DNA of 64,000 nt from contig WBUN01000012.1 of assembly GCA_008933705.1 (NCBI GenBank), positions 32,122 to 96,121 on the forward strand. The letters are read 5' to 3'. A program made the translations under genes and the position numbers. The notes under the pieces are model-generated. The model saw only the letters and a list, made by a program, of their open reading frames with translations, was not told where the DNA came from and made no database searches. Positions 25,612 through 34,907 of the stretch are shown piece by piece; the stretch's first letter is position 1; every line of letters begins with the position of its first letter. The stretch comes from Hyphomicrobiaceae bacterium (GTDB lineage: Bacteria > Pseudomonadota > Alphaproteobacteria > Rhizobiales > Hyphomicrobiaceae).

Positions 25612-26763
25612 TCAGCGCCACTTCGGCCCCGGAACCGGATGCTCGTAGCTGCCCTCTTGGACCAGTCTGGCCATGGCGATGGCCTGCTCGATGCAGTCGT
25701 CGATGTCAATGGCATAGCGATAGCTGCCATGGCGGCCGAGCGCGAACACGCCCTTTGGCATCAGCTCGTGATAGCGCGCCGCCTGCGCCAGTGCCGACTT
25801 CATCGGCAGGGGATAGTACTTGCCGTTCATCGACGGGATCTCCATGCCGATGAGCGTCGTGTGCGATTTGTGATGCGTGAAGCGCTTGAACTCGGTCAGA
25901 CGCGTGAATTTCTCATCGTTGGCGTAGTACAGGAAGTAGACGTGTTCCGGGAACGCGAACTCCATAGGCAGCACGATCTTGTGGAAGTCGCGACCGATGT
26001 AAGGCAGCGCGCCATAGCAGTTCTCGAACATCTGGTCGGGTGAGATGCTGCTGACGATCAGGTCGAACTTCTGCTTCTCACCCTTGATCGTCACCGTGCG
26101 GTTGGGAATGTCGTAGCACTCGATCTTGGTGCCGAGCAGGATGCGCGCACCCTTGGTCGCTACATCGAAATACTGGTTATAGCCGTCAGGTGCGATCGGG
26201 TAGGCCGAGAGGGCCGTGTCCCAGGCCGCGCGCGGCCCCTCCTTGAGGGCGACACCCTTGGGGGACCAGTTGAACGTGTCGATCTTGTTGTTGTCGTCGA
26301 TCAGCCACATCTTCTTGCTGTATTTATCGATGTACTTCTCATAGAGCGTGCGACCGACCGAGCTGACCCAATAGTCCTCGAAGGTCTTTGCCTCCACGGC
26401 GCCCTTGAGCTGCTTGAGCTCAGCGTTGACCTTGTCCTTGTCGGGCATGCGCGCGATGTCGTCGCGGTGGATAGGGAAGTTGTAGAACTGATTGTCCTGC
26501 TCCACGTAGGTCAGGAACTCGTGGTCGAGGCACCGGCGCAGCGGGCAATACTTGTCGAGGTAGTCGTAGACCTCGCGGTTCTGAGTGAGGAAATGGCGTG
26601 GGCCGAACGTGTAGGGGTGTCCCCCGTGCCAGACGGTGCGCACTCCAGCGCCGAGGAATGGCGCCGCTTCCACCAGCGTTACGTCCCAGCTCCCCATCAG
26701 TAGCAGTTGATGCACCGACGCGCAGCCAGCGAAGCCACCGCCGATTACGAGCGCTTTATTCAT
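25612..26763 (-). CDS. glf: UDP-galactopyranose mutase-like flavoprotein
   Basis: 383 residues. KALVIGGGFAGCASVHQLLL is the FAD-binding loop. FGPRHFLTQNREVYDYLDKY corresponds to the 'GPHIFHTNNKKVWDYV' region of Glf, and NFPIHRDDI and YEKYIDKYSKKMW are further family hallmarks. RYAIDIDDCIEQAIAMARL is the C-terminal FAD region. It would contract a UDP-hexopyranose to the furanose form for the surface glycan. The protein is close to Glf length, but divergence leaves room for another nucleotide sugar. Confidence 0.85.
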   Translation of the reverse strand: MNKALVIGGGFAGCASVHQLLLMGSWDVTLVEAAPFLGAGVRTVWHGGHPYTFGPRHFLTQNREVYDYLDKYCPLRRCLDHEFLTYVEQDNQFYNFPIHRDDIARMPDKDKVNAELKQLKGAVEAKTFEDYWVSSVGRTLYEKYIDKYSKKMWLIDDNNKIDTFNWSPKGVALKEGPRAAWDTALSAYPIAPDGYNQYFDVATKGARILLGTKIECYDIPNRTVTIKGEKQKFDLIVSSISPDQMFENCYGALPYIGRDFHKIVLPMEFAFPEHVYFLYYANDEKFTRLTEFKRFTHHKSHTTLIGMEIPSMNGKYYPLPMKSALAQAARYHELMPKGVFALGRHGSYRYAIDIDDCIEQAIAMARLVQEGSYEHPVPGPKWR

Positions 26764-26910
26764 CTAGCCCTCGCCCTTGGTCTTGCGTGGTTGTCGAGTT
26801 GGCTGGTGCCACCGCACGCCGACCGAGAACTCCCAATCCAGGATTGGTGACATACGCCCGATCGTAAACAACATTGGCATGCAGCGGGGCCCTCGATGGC
26901 CGGTACCGGC

Positions 26911-27621
26911 TCAATTCTTCAGCATAAGCATCAAGCCATTGCAGAGCGGCAAGGCGAGCTTCACGTAGTTGTTGCGTCGGGCCGCGAGCTCCATGAAGCG
27001 CTTGCAGCCTTCGCCCTTTTCGGTTGTGGTCTTGGCGTTGAGTACGTCGCCGTGGAAGAAGACGTCATCGACCAAGATCAGGCCGCCCGAGCGCACTCGC
27101 GGCTCCAGAGTCTCGAAATAGTGAGCGTAGCGCTCCTTGTTGCCGTCGATGAAGGCGAGGTCGAAGAGTTCGCTCTTCGGGATCTTGTCCAGCGCTTCGA
27201 AGGCATCGCCCTCCACGACCGTGATGCGGTCGGCCAGACCGTTGGCCGCGAAATTGCGCCGGCAGATGTCGGCGAAATGATCGAACTTCTCGATCGTCGT
27301 CAGCTTGCCGCCAGCGGGCATGGCCCGCGCCATCGTCATGGCAGAGAGGCCGATGAAGGCGCCGATCTCGATGATGCGCATGGGCTGCAGCACGCGGACG
27401 ATAAGGTCCAGGAGGCGCAGCTGCACCGGGTTCGAGGCCATCTCCTCGATGGTGACCTTATCCGAGAGGGCGAGCTTGAAGCTCTCCTGTGGCAGCTGCA
27501 GTCCGCTCGTATGCACGATCAGGTCATAGAGGGCGTGGTGATAGTCACCGCCCCCGAAATAGATGTTGTTGAGCCGTTGGTCAGGAAGAAGCTTGTCCCA
27601 AAGCTTGAGATCTGCCGCCAT
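26911..27621 (-). CDS. SAM-dependent O-methyltransferase (caffeoyl-CoA OMT-like)
   Basis: 236 residues from ATG 27621; upstream codons are non-coding in character. The core reads PMRIIEIGAFIGLSAMTMAR (motif I), 'LTTIEKFDHFADICRRNF', DLAFIDGNKERYAHYFE (metal-binding Asp region) and LILVDDVFFHGDVLN, as in the cation-dependent O-methyltransferase family. It could add an O-methyl group to a glycan sugar. It lies between the glf-like gene and an unrecognised methyltransferase-like gene, all on the minus strand. Confidence 0.87.
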   Translation of the reverse strand: MAADLKLWDKLLPDQRLNNIYFGGGDYHHALYDLIVHTSGLQLPQESFKLALSDKVTIEEMASNPVQLRLLDLIVRVLQPMRIIEIGAFIGLSAMTMARAMPAGGKLTTIEKFDHFADICRRNFAANGLADRITVVEGDAFEALDKIPKSELFDLAFIDGNKERYAHYFETLEPRVRSGGLILVDDVFFHGDVLNAKTTTEKGEGCKRFMELAARRNNYVKLALPLCNGLMLMLKN

Positions 27622-27843
27622 GATCGCGCAATCCCCACCTTGCGTTGACATCCGGGATACGCTGGGGCGCTGGGAGCCGCACCACGAGATACCAATTTGC
27701 ATCTGCCCCCCGGAGCCAATCTCGCAAGCGGCTCCAACGTCCACGCGGCTTCTTACAGCGCTTTGCGCCCAGAAAGAAGCGAACAAAGCGGAAGTCAACA
27801 GCGGAAGTAGTCGCCGCGCTACCTCGCGACGCCTGCCCGCTGG

Positions 27844-28992
27844 TCACGCAGACAACGCTCGTTCCGTATCCTCCAGGAACTCCTGAGCTGTCGGAAAGCG
27901 CCGCCGCGGTGGACGTTCGAAGTAGACGCTGCCGACCACGGCCTCTGCCGCGGCGAAGTGCAGCCCACTGCTCGGCTTCTGGTAGTAGCGCACGAACAGC
28001 GGATGTCCGGAGCGCACGAAGAGCGCATTCGTCACGTCGAACTGCACGGAGTTGAGCGTGCCTGCGCTCAGCGCGGCTTGCTCGAGCGGGTTCTTCATCG
28101 GCTTGTTCTGCTGCACGAAGAACAGCGGCGCAAAGCCTTTCGTATGCATCTTGTCCAGCAGCTGCTCGTCAGTGCCTTGCGCCGGGAAGCCGGTGCACTG
28201 AACCACCAATGCCCCTGCGGGCGAGAGCACACGCTGCAGCAAAGTCAGATAGTCGTCGAGCGCGGTCGGATTGAACTCGAGCAGGTTGGCATTGGAGGTG
28301 ACGAGATCGAAGCAGCGGTCTTGCGATATGAGCTCCCCGATCCGCCACCAGGGATAGTGATAGCTGCATGGAGAAACGCCTTTCAGGCGCACCTTGCTCG
28401 AAAATTCTGTCACCGGCCCTTCTTGCGAGAATACGTCGATTCCGGGCGCGTTCTCGTGCGGCAGGGCACGCTCGTCGCAGCGGTGCCCGAAGCAGTACAT
28501 ATTGACCAGGTTTTGCAGGATGTAGAAGCTTTCGCAGGCCTCGATCTGGCTGTAGTTCTCCAGCGTGCGATGGTGCTTGAGGAAAAACGATAGATAGCCG
28601 CAACCTGGGCCGATCTCGAGAACCGATTTGAAGGTCTCGTTGACGCCGCGGAGCTTCTTATACAGCGCGAGCGCGGACAGCAGCGTCGAGATCGGCAGCA
28701 CAGGCTCGCGGTGCGGCAGGAAGGTCATCTGGAACAGCACTGCGTCGCGGCAGGCCGCGAGCGTCATGTCGTATTCCGCGTCGGACAGTCCGCCGAGCTC
28801 GCTTACGTACTTGGCAAACCGCTTCTCCTGCATCGTGTCGACGATCTGCCCGAGTTCGCGGACGCTGCTGATCCGCACCGGGAAGCCCGCCCGCTCGAAG
28901 TGGTCGAGATTGTGGGTCTGCGCTATGCGCCAGTGCGGGATCATAGACCTCGCCAACAGCTCGTTGGCTCGGTAGGTCTGTGGATCAAGCAT
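27844..28992 (-). CDS. Methyltransferase-like protein, family copy 1 of 2
   Basis: 382 residues. The N-terminal part (WRIAQTHNLDHFERAGFPVR, 'DTMQEKRFAKYVSELGGL') has no family I know. The middle contains a Rossmann motif SVLEIGPGCGYLSFFLKHHR like motif I of SAM methyltransferases, followed by YSQIEACESFYILQNLVN and LVTSNANLLEFNPTALDDYL. A paralogue at 41099-42304 shares this layout, including the phrases DTMQEKRF, GPGCGYLSFFL and QCTGFPA. Probably a glycan-modifying methyltransferase; the acceptor is unknown. Confidence 0.75.
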   Translation of the reverse strand: MLDPQTYRANELLARSMIPHWRIAQTHNLDHFERAGFPVRISSVRELGQIVDTMQEKRFAKYVSELGGLSDAEYDMTLAACRDAVLFQMTFLPHREPVLPISTLLSALALYKKLRGVNETFKSVLEIGPGCGYLSFFLKHHRTLENYSQIEACESFYILQNLVNMYCFGHRCDERALPHENAPGIDVFSQEGPVTEFSSKVRLKGVSPCSYHYPWWRIGELISQDRCFDLVTSNANLLEFNPTALDDYLTLLQRVLSPAGALVVQCTGFPAQGTDEQLLDKMHTKGFAPLFFVQQNKPMKNPLEQAALSAGTLNSVQFDVTNALFVRSGHPLFVRYYQKPSSGLHFAAAEAVVGSVYFERPPRRRFPTAQEFLEDTERALSA

Positions 28993-29356
28993 GGGCTTGG
29001 CCTCACCAGTGGGAGCGTGCGGTAGATTCCTCGGAGCGAATGTACACGGCCCCTCATCGCCGAGCGAGCGCGGTCAACCCATCGGTTCACAGAGATCGGT
29101 TCACAGAGCGAATAGTGTGTCATCGCACTCACCACGGCAGGGTGCTTTGCAGGACGTTCGATAGAGTGGTGCCGACTCGGGCCCCGTGTCTGTGCACGGA
29201 CGCCAAGCTCGCTTGCTCGACGCAGGGTGTTCGGCTAGACGAGTTCGACACACAGAAAGCCTCCGATAGCTCCTGTGTCGACATGGTTCGGTAGGATGTC
29301 GAGCGTGTCGGAGGGAGCGGAACGTCGGCGACTAGACGCACTCTGGGGAAGCTCAG
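28993..29356. other. Divergent intergenic region with a 14-bp tandem repeat
   Basis: 364 bases between two divergent genes with no coding signal. It holds two perfect adjacent copies of ATCGGTTCACAGAG (29081-29094 and 29095-29108). Promoters for both directions must lie here, but I cannot identify them by eye. The repeat may be an operator pair or a chance duplication. Confidence 0.5.
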
Positions 29357-32014
29357 GTGAGAATTCGATTGGTCACCGTGGTCTGGGGCCAAGAGTACAT
29401 TGATACGTTCATTCGCACAGGACTCCGCAGTCTGCTGGGCGAAGGCAACATTCCGGACCTCGCGTCCGCTCACGAGGTCGTCTATACGATCTATACGACG
29501 CATCGGGATGCGGAGACCCTCAAGCAAGCTCCTGCATTCGCCCGCCTTCGCGAGAGTGCCGACATTTGCCTCTCGCTGTTCGATCCCGGCGAGATCGACA
29601 CGACGAACTATGGCGAGCATGGCACCTTCTGGTGGCGCGGAATGGACCTTGCGCGCCGCAACGGCGAGGTGCTCTTCTTCATCATTCCCGACCTGCTGTA
29701 TGCGAGCGGAACGCTCGTGCGTTGGGCGCAGCGGTTTGTCGAGGGCAAGCGGGCGATCTTCACTATTGGTCCGCAAGTGGTGCTCGAAACCGTCGTGCCC
29801 GAGCTGGAGAAGCGGTTCCCTGGGGACGAGAGGCCCTATGATCTCGACCGCGATCAGCTGCTCGATCTGTTGTGTCGCCATCTGCATCCGTTGCATGCCG
29901 CCATGCGCCACGATGAGCGCCGGCGCCCGTCCCATCCGGAGTATGATGTGCGTCTCGTGCCCAGGCGCGGCATGGTCATTCGCGAGATCGTCTCACACCC
30001 ATTTTGTGTGCAGCCGAGCTTCTATTCTGCGCTGAAGCACTACGGCCCCGAGGACCACCTCGACACTCTTATGTTCGAGCCGTGCTCGACGGTCAGCGTC
30101 GAGCCGATCCTGAAGCGCGTGCATGGCTACTATCGTCCATGGCCTCTCGACGAGATCCGCTTGTCGAACCTGGCGGGATGGTGGGACTGCTTCACGACGG
30201 CTGCCTGCGAGCGCGAGAGCCGCTATCCTTTCGAACTTGCCCGTCAGGAGGACGAGGAATGGCGGGCAGCTCGGGCGCGCGCGGTCGCCGCTGGCGGCTT
30301 CTATCGTTCTCAGGTCGTAGCGGCGGGCAAGCTCTATAGGCTCTTCATCGCGCTCAGGACCCACGGATGCTTCCGCGCTGCCAATATCCTGGCCGCGGCA
30401 GTCTACGCCGGACGGTTGCGTCGCCGCATCGGCGTGCGCCGCCGTGCCATAATTCTAGCGCCGACGGATGAAGCGCTTTCCGGGCCCGACGGCGGCAAGG
30501 TCCGAGCCCTGCTGCAGCCCGGTCGCGAACGAGAGTTCCTCGACCTCATTAGCGACCATATCCTCTTGGGTAAGGACGAGATTGGCTGTTCGCGCAGGCT
30601 GAAACGCCTGATCGGACAGTCGCCCGCAAGGCCGGCGGACGAGGAGGAGCTGGTCACGGCGCGCGGTTTGCCGGCTGGTCCGTTGCTCGACTTCGCGCAA
30701 AGCGCAGGCGAGCCGATAGGCGTCGGACCGTTCACGATCTATCCCGTTGACAAGGTCGTCTGGAGGGAGGCGGCAGAAGCGCGTGCTGCTGCCAAACGAA
30801 GCAGGGCGGCGACCTCGTCGCAAAGACCATCCGAGATGCCGATGAGCACTTCGCCGCCTGATCCGCGGACCGTGGGCGGCACGTTTGTCGTGACCCGCTG
30901 GGCGCGCAAGTCGATCTTTCACCGCATGCTCTTCTACGCCCTGCACATTCCGTTCGTTGAGCCGTTCATAGCTCTGCTGTTTCCGTTCTATTTCAAGGTG
31001 CCGATCAAGAACCGCTTGCGGCCCTACCGCATCGTTCATCGAGCACGGAACGCCGTTCGCCTTCTGAACGGGCGGCCAAGCACCTTTGGCTTGGCCGCTT
31101 GCGTGAGGAGTTCCGTCGTGGGCGGCCCAGCTCGCTCGGCCCTTCATAGCCTAAGGAGCGCAAGACGTCTTGCGCAACCTCATGTCGCCTTGGCCCAGCG
31201 CGTGGTTAGGCTGATCCAGCGCGACGGCCTCCGTCTGGCCTTGCGCAAGATCAGGACGCGGACGATAGGGTCATCGTCCCTCAGGGACGCGGTCACTTGG
31301 CTCACCGTCAGCCCAGCGGAGCATGAGAAGCTCAGGCAAATTCGCAAATACCGCGCCTTGAAGGCCGTCGAAGCGGTTCTTGCCGATTGCGAGACAAGGA
31401 TGGGCTCGCGGCCCTTCCGTTCGGTACCCCTCGTCTACCTGCGCCAGTTGCTGGCGCAGCACAAGATTGATGGCACGCACGGTTCGAAGGCCGTGCGTGC
31501 CTTGCTCGTGAAGCTCGTGGAGCAGCACCCTAACTGGGCCGAGCCGTGGTTGGAACTCGGTTTCATGTACGAGGATGAAGGGGCCGACGCTGAGGCGCTC
31601 CGCTGTTTCGAGCACGCCATGCGCGGCAAGAGAGCCGCCGATCTCGCGCCGTCCGACCCGCATCCCGGGGTTGTTGCCGCCGCCAATCGTGGGCGGCTGC
31701 TGATGGCGATGGGTCGGCAGGACGAGGCTCTCGCCGCGTTCGCTCACGCCATCGGTCAGGACCCCGGCCAGAAGGTGGCGGCCGCGCAGTATGCCTGCCT
31801 GCTGCGGCAGAAGGGAAACATCGACAACGCGCTCGTCTACTACGGCGAGGGCATGCACCACCAGGAGTGCCGTTGGTGCCTGCCTCCGGCGCCGCGCGAC
31901 GCCGGCGACATGGACTTCCAATACCTTGCGGGTGAGGCCCCGGCAGAACTACCAGAACGCTCGGCGTCGGTACCGGCCTTTGCGCATGCGCAACTGACTG
32001 CGGAGCGATCCTAG
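29357..32014 (+). CDS. Large glycosyltransferase-like protein with TPR-like tail, family copy 1
   Basis: 885 residues from a GTG with GGGGAAG upstream. The N-terminal domain opens with RLVTVVWGQEYIDTFIRTGL and carries LFFIIPDLLYASGTLVRWAQ, a pattern suggestive of a nucleotide-binding glycosyltransferase, and HPLHAAMRHD. The middle has basic, helical sequence. The C-terminus (EALRCFEHAMRGKRAAD, 'EALAAFAHAIGQDPGQK') resembles TPR repeats. Homologues follow at 32017-33246 (shorter) and 38569-41106. No family recognised; the locus suggests synthesis of the surface glycan, perhaps as a non-processive transferase or scaffold. The next gene begins two bases after its stop. Confidence 0.72.
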   Translation: MRIRLVTVVWGQEYIDTFIRTGLRSLLGEGNIPDLASAHEVVYTIYTTHRDAETLKQAPAFARLRESADICLSLFDPGEIDTTNYGEHGTFWWRGMDLARRNGEVLFFIIPDLLYASGTLVRWAQRFVEGKRAIFTIGPQVVLETVVPELEKRFPGDERPYDLDRDQLLDLLCRHLHPLHAAMRHDERRRPSHPEYDVRLVPRRGMVIREIVSHPFCVQPSFYSALKHYGPEDHLDTLMFEPCSTVSVEPILKRVHGYYRPWPLDEIRLSNLAGWWDCFTTAACERESRYPFELARQEDEEWRAARARAVAAGGFYRSQVVAAGKLYRLFIALRTHGCFRAANILAAAVYAGRLRRRIGVRRRAIILAPTDEALSGPDGGKVRALLQPGREREFLDLISDHILLGKDEIGCSRRLKRLIGQSPARPADEEELVTARGLPAGPLLDFAQSAGEPIGVGPFTIYPVDKVVWREAAEARAAAKRSRAATSSQRPSEMPMSTSPPDPRTVGGTFVVTRWARKSIFHRMLFYALHIPFVEPFIALLFPFYFKVPIKNRLRPYRIVHRARNAVRLLNGRPSTFGLAACVRSSVVGGPARSALHSLRSARRLAQPHVALAQRVVRLIQRDGLRLALRKIRTRTIGSSSLRDAVTWLTVSPAEHEKLRQIRKYRALKAVEAVLADCETRMGSRPFRSVPLVYLRQLLAQHKIDGTHGSKAVRALLVKLVEQHPNWAEPWLELGFMYEDEGADAEALRCFEHAMRGKRAADLAPSDPHPGVVAAANRGRLLMAMGRQDEALAAFAHAIGQDPGQKVAAAQYACLLRQKGNIDNALVYYGEGMHHQECRWCLPPAPRDAGDMDFQYLAGEAPAELPERSASVPAFAHAQLTAERS

Positions 32015-32016
32015 CC

Positions 32017-33246
32017 GTGACGAGCGAGCCTCAATCCTCGGGTCCGGCCATGCCAAACGGCATCCACATCTGCATCTTCGTCTATGGTGCGACCTACACG
32101 AGCCTCCTCGCGGAGATTCTGCTCGCCAACCTGGCTGCCATGGTGCTCGAGATTCCCGAAGACTTGCGGCGACTGAGCCGCGTGCGGATCGTCACGACGG
32201 GGAAGGATATTCCTCTGATCGAGGCCTCGCCTGCCCTGCCGGTTCTGCGCCAGCGCATATGCGTCGAGATACTCAATGCCGCTCGCCTCGGCGGCTACGA
32301 GCAACACGGCAACTACGGCCCCATGGTCGAAAGCCAGCGCATCTTTGTGGTCGATGCTGCGCGGGAGAACGCTGCCCTCTTCTTCGTTGGCCCCGATCAG
32401 GTCTACAGCCGCGGCTCGTTCGCTCTATTCGTGGACCTCCTGCGCCGGGGCTACCGCGTGGTCATCGGGCCCGGCCCGCGTGCCAAACGCGAGGCCGCAC
32501 GTGCCGAGCTGCGAGAACTGATCGCGGCGTCTCCGGATGGCAGCTTCGCGCCCGACAGCGACTGGCTGATCGATCTCTTCTTCAGGCACTGGCATCCAAT
32601 CAACGATCAATTCCTTATCGAGTATGAGGAGAGCATCTGGTGGAAGGCCTACGTCTGCAACAGACCACATCCGGATGAGCTTCTGTTCCGCTTCTTCCAG
32701 GGCCCGACCTTTGTTGCCTGGCCTCGCCACCGCCAGGATGACTTCGACGGTTTCATCGACCAAAAACTCCCCGAACTCAGCTGCAACAGCTGGCGGGAGA
32801 TATACGTCGTCGACGATGCCCGCGATTGTCTCGCTCTCGACCTGACGCGGGATGATTTTGTCGACGTGCTGGCGCTGGCGGACTTCCCGCGTGTCTATCT
32901 GCTGCAAAACCTCTTCAATGCTCACGCCATCAAAGACCTCAAGCTGATCTACGGCCTGCGCACTTGCCGACTGCACCGCGGCGACCGCGACTTGAGCGAG
33001 ATGCAGCGCAAGTTCGACCGCGTCATTGACCCGCTGATCCTGCTTGCCTTGGCAGAGCGCAAGATCCGGCATCGATTCGGTGCATGGGCCGCTCTGATAT
33101 TTCGCAACTTCTGCGTCCTCAACACGCACACACTCGGGTTCATCCTGGGGCCGTTCTCGGCGCGGCTTGCACGCAAGTGGAAGGATGTGGACCCGCTCGC
33201 TCCAGTTGCTCCGATAGCCGCAACCGGCCCCGCTCAGCCTGAATAG
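32017..33246 (+). CDS. Glycosyltransferase-like protein, family copy 2 (no TPR tail)
   Basis: 409 residues from GTG 32017; ATG 32050 is an alternative. The domain opens with HICIFVYGATYTSLLAEILL and contains ALFFVGPDQVYSRGSFALFV and RHWHPINDQF, which align with the opening, IPD-x2-YASG and HPLH segments of copies 1 and 3. It lacks the TPR-like tail. Directly downstream of copy 1 (two-base gap), so the two are co-expressed. Function inferred only from context. Confidence 0.68.
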   Translation: MTSEPQSSGPAMPNGIHICIFVYGATYTSLLAEILLANLAAMVLEIPEDLRRLSRVRIVTTGKDIPLIEASPALPVLRQRICVEILNAARLGGYEQHGNYGPMVESQRIFVVDAARENAALFFVGPDQVYSRGSFALFVDLLRRGYRVVIGPGPRAKREAARAELRELIAASPDGSFAPDSDWLIDLFFRHWHPINDQFLIEYEESIWWKAYVCNRPHPDELLFRFFQGPTFVAWPRHRQDDFDGFIDQKLPELSCNSWREIYVVDDARDCLALDLTRDDFVDVLALADFPRVYLLQNLFNAHAIKDLKLIYGLRTCRLHRGDRDLSEMQRKFDRVIDPLILLALAERKIRHRFGAWAALIFRNFCVLNTHTLGFILGPFSARLARKWKDVDPLAPVAPIAATGPAQPE

Positions 33247-33278
33247 CGAGGACGCCAGCGGCCTGTCGCCTTCCGCTG

Positions 33279-33545
33279 TCAGCCGTGCCGAAGCTTGAGT
33301 ACCAGTATGGTGCCAGCGAGCACGAGCGTCACACCGTTGGCCACGGCGAGCGGGAGGTCGCTGCGGATGAGAGCGTAAATCAGCCAAAGCACGATGCCGG
33401 TCACCATCACCGTGAACATGCCGAGCGAGAGATCGCCGGTGGACTGCGTGCGCCATGTCTTGATGACCTGCGGCACGAATGCCAGCGTCGTGCAACATGC
33501 CGCAACCAGCCCCAGCAGCATGACCGCCACGCCGTCCGACTGCAT
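33279..33545 (-). CDS. SemiSWEET family transporter
   Basis: 88 residues from ATG 33545 with AAAGGAGG upstream; an in-frame GTG at 33551 is less likely. Three hydrophobic helices are present with the PQ-loop signature AFVPQVIKTWRTQSTGDLS after the first. SemiSWEETs work as dimers and move small sugars across the membrane down a gradient. It is the last gene of the minus-strand operon with Wzm/Wzt and Nudix, 52 bp after the Nudix gene. A sugar or metabolite role in glycan assembly is possible. Confidence 0.85.
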   Translation of the reverse strand: MQSDGVAVMLLGLVAACCTTLAFVPQVIKTWRTQSTGDLSLGMFTVMVTGIVLWLIYALIRSDLPLAVANGVTLVLAGTILVLKLRHG

Positions 33546-33597
33546 ATGCACCCCTCCTTTTCGCTTGCTCCTGCGTCCGGCCGAACAATCGTACCGC

Positions 33598-34110
33598 TCA
33601 GCGCAGCCGCTTCGCGTTGATGTGAAGCCACAGCGCGAAGCCGTCGTAGGGCGTCATTGGCTCGCTGGCAGTGAGGATCGCCTCGGGCCCGAACAGGCGC
33701 ATCGCGGCTCCTTCATCGAGGTGGAGCTTTGCGTGCACGGCCGGATCGATCGCAACTTCGTAGAAGTAGCGGCGGATCGGCGCCAGGCCGGCGAACGTCA
33801 GATCGAACTCCATGGCGGTAAAGTAGCGCACGCGGGACGGGTCTGGCGCGAGCCCAAGCTCCTCGCCGAGCTCGCGCACAAGCGTCTGCTCGGGGCTTTC
33901 GCCGGGGTCGCTGGCTCCCCCGAAGCAACCCCAGTGTCCTGGGAAGAAGATGCCGTGCTTGTCGTCGCGTAGTTGCAGCAGATACTCGCCGTCGACGATG
34001 ATGATCGCGGCGCTGCCGGTGCCAGGATGGAGGGGCGTTTCGCGATCGAGGCGCGGATCGCTGCTGCGCGCTGGCGATCCGGAAGCTCCGCCGGGCGAGC
34101 GCTCGGTCAT
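33598..34110 (-). CDS. Nudix hydrolase, GDP-mannose/nucleotide-sugar-type
   Basis: 170 residues from ATG 34110, overlapping the Wzt stop by four bases (ATGA). The Nudix box is GASDPGESPEQTLVRELGEELGL, matching G-x5-E-x7-REUxEExGU in full. The FPGHWGCFGGA segment before it is typical. It hydrolyses a nucleoside diphosphate linked to another group. Position in the exporter operon suggests a nucleotide-sugar or an activated precursor as substrate, or housekeeping of the pool. Confidence 0.88.
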   Translation of the reverse strand: MTERSPGGASGSPARSSDPRLDRETPLHPGTGSAAIIIVDGEYLLQLRDDKHGIFFPGHWGCFGGASDPGESPEQTLVRELGEELGLAPDPSRVRYFTAMEFDLTFAGLAPIRRYFYEVAIDPAVHAKLHLDEGAAMRLFGPEAILTASEPMTPYDGFALWLHINAKRLR

Positions 34111-34898
34111 GCCGGTGCCGCTGCCCCGTCGATTGACGCGCCGACACCGCCCCCGCCACGAATCAGCACCTCGTAGCGCTCGAGAATGTCCTGGACCTCG
34201 CCGATCGCGAGCATGCGCCCGCCCTGCATCAGCGCAGCCTTGTTGCACATCTTCTCCACCAGGGCGTTGGAGTGGCTGGCGAAGACGACAATACGGCTGC
34301 GACCGATGAAATCCTCCATGCGCTTGGCCGCGCGATCTGCAAATCGCGCATCTCCGGCACCGACACCTTCATCGAGCAGGAGGATGCCTGGATCCATTGC
34401 CGTGGCAAAGGCGAACCCGAGCCGCATGGTCATTCCCGTCGAATAGGTCCGCACGGGCAGACCCATGTATTCGCCGAGTTCGCTGAACTCTTCTATGTCA
34501 GGCATGATCTGCTCGATCTTCTCCCGCGACAGCCCGAACAGCATGCCGGCTGTGCGGATGTTCTCATACGCGGTGTCCTCCGGATCGATGCCAGGCAAGA
34601 CATCGAACAGGGGCGTGATGGTGCCACCCACGAGAATGCGTCCCTCCACCGGCTGGTACACGCCGGCGATGGTCCTCAGCAGCGTGGATTTTCCGGCGCC
34701 GTTGTGGCCAACGAGAGCCAGCCGGTCGCCCTCGTTCAGCGTGAAGGAGATGTTCCTTAGTGCTTTGACCGTAACGCGATCCTTCTCGCGCTGTACGAAG
34801 GCGCCGGTCGCGCGTTCAAACAGCACGCGGCGCAGACTGCGCTGACTCCCGTAGATCGGGAAGTCGACGCAAACGTTGTCCAGGATGAGAGATGTCAT
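34107..34898 (-). CDS. wzt: Polysaccharide ABC transporter, ATP-binding subunit (Wzt/KpsT-like)
   Basis: 263 residues. Walker A is GHNGAGKST near residue 64, the signature is YSTGMTMRLGF and Walker B is GILLLDEGVGAGD, followed by a switch histidine in FASHSN. The sequence is of the KpsT/RfbB/Wzt group of polysaccharide exporters. There is no long C-terminal carbohydrate-binding domain (the protein ends about 25 residues after the core), so export should not depend on recognition of a chain-end modification. Nine bases separate it from the permease gene. Confidence 0.93.
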   Translation of the reverse strand: MTSLILDNVCVDFPIYGSQRSLRRVLFERATGAFVQREKDRVTVKALRNISFTLNEGDRLALVGHNGAGKSTLLRTIAGVYQPVEGRILVGGTITPLFDVLPGIDPEDTAYENIRTAGMLFGLSREKIEQIMPDIEEFSELGEYMGLPVRTYSTGMTMRLGFAFATAMDPGILLLDEGVGAGDARFADRAAKRMEDFIGRSRIVVFASHSNALVEKMCNKAALMQGGRMLAIGEVQDILERYEVLIRGGGGVGASIDGAAAPA

Positions 34899-34907
34899 CG
34901 ATGTCTC

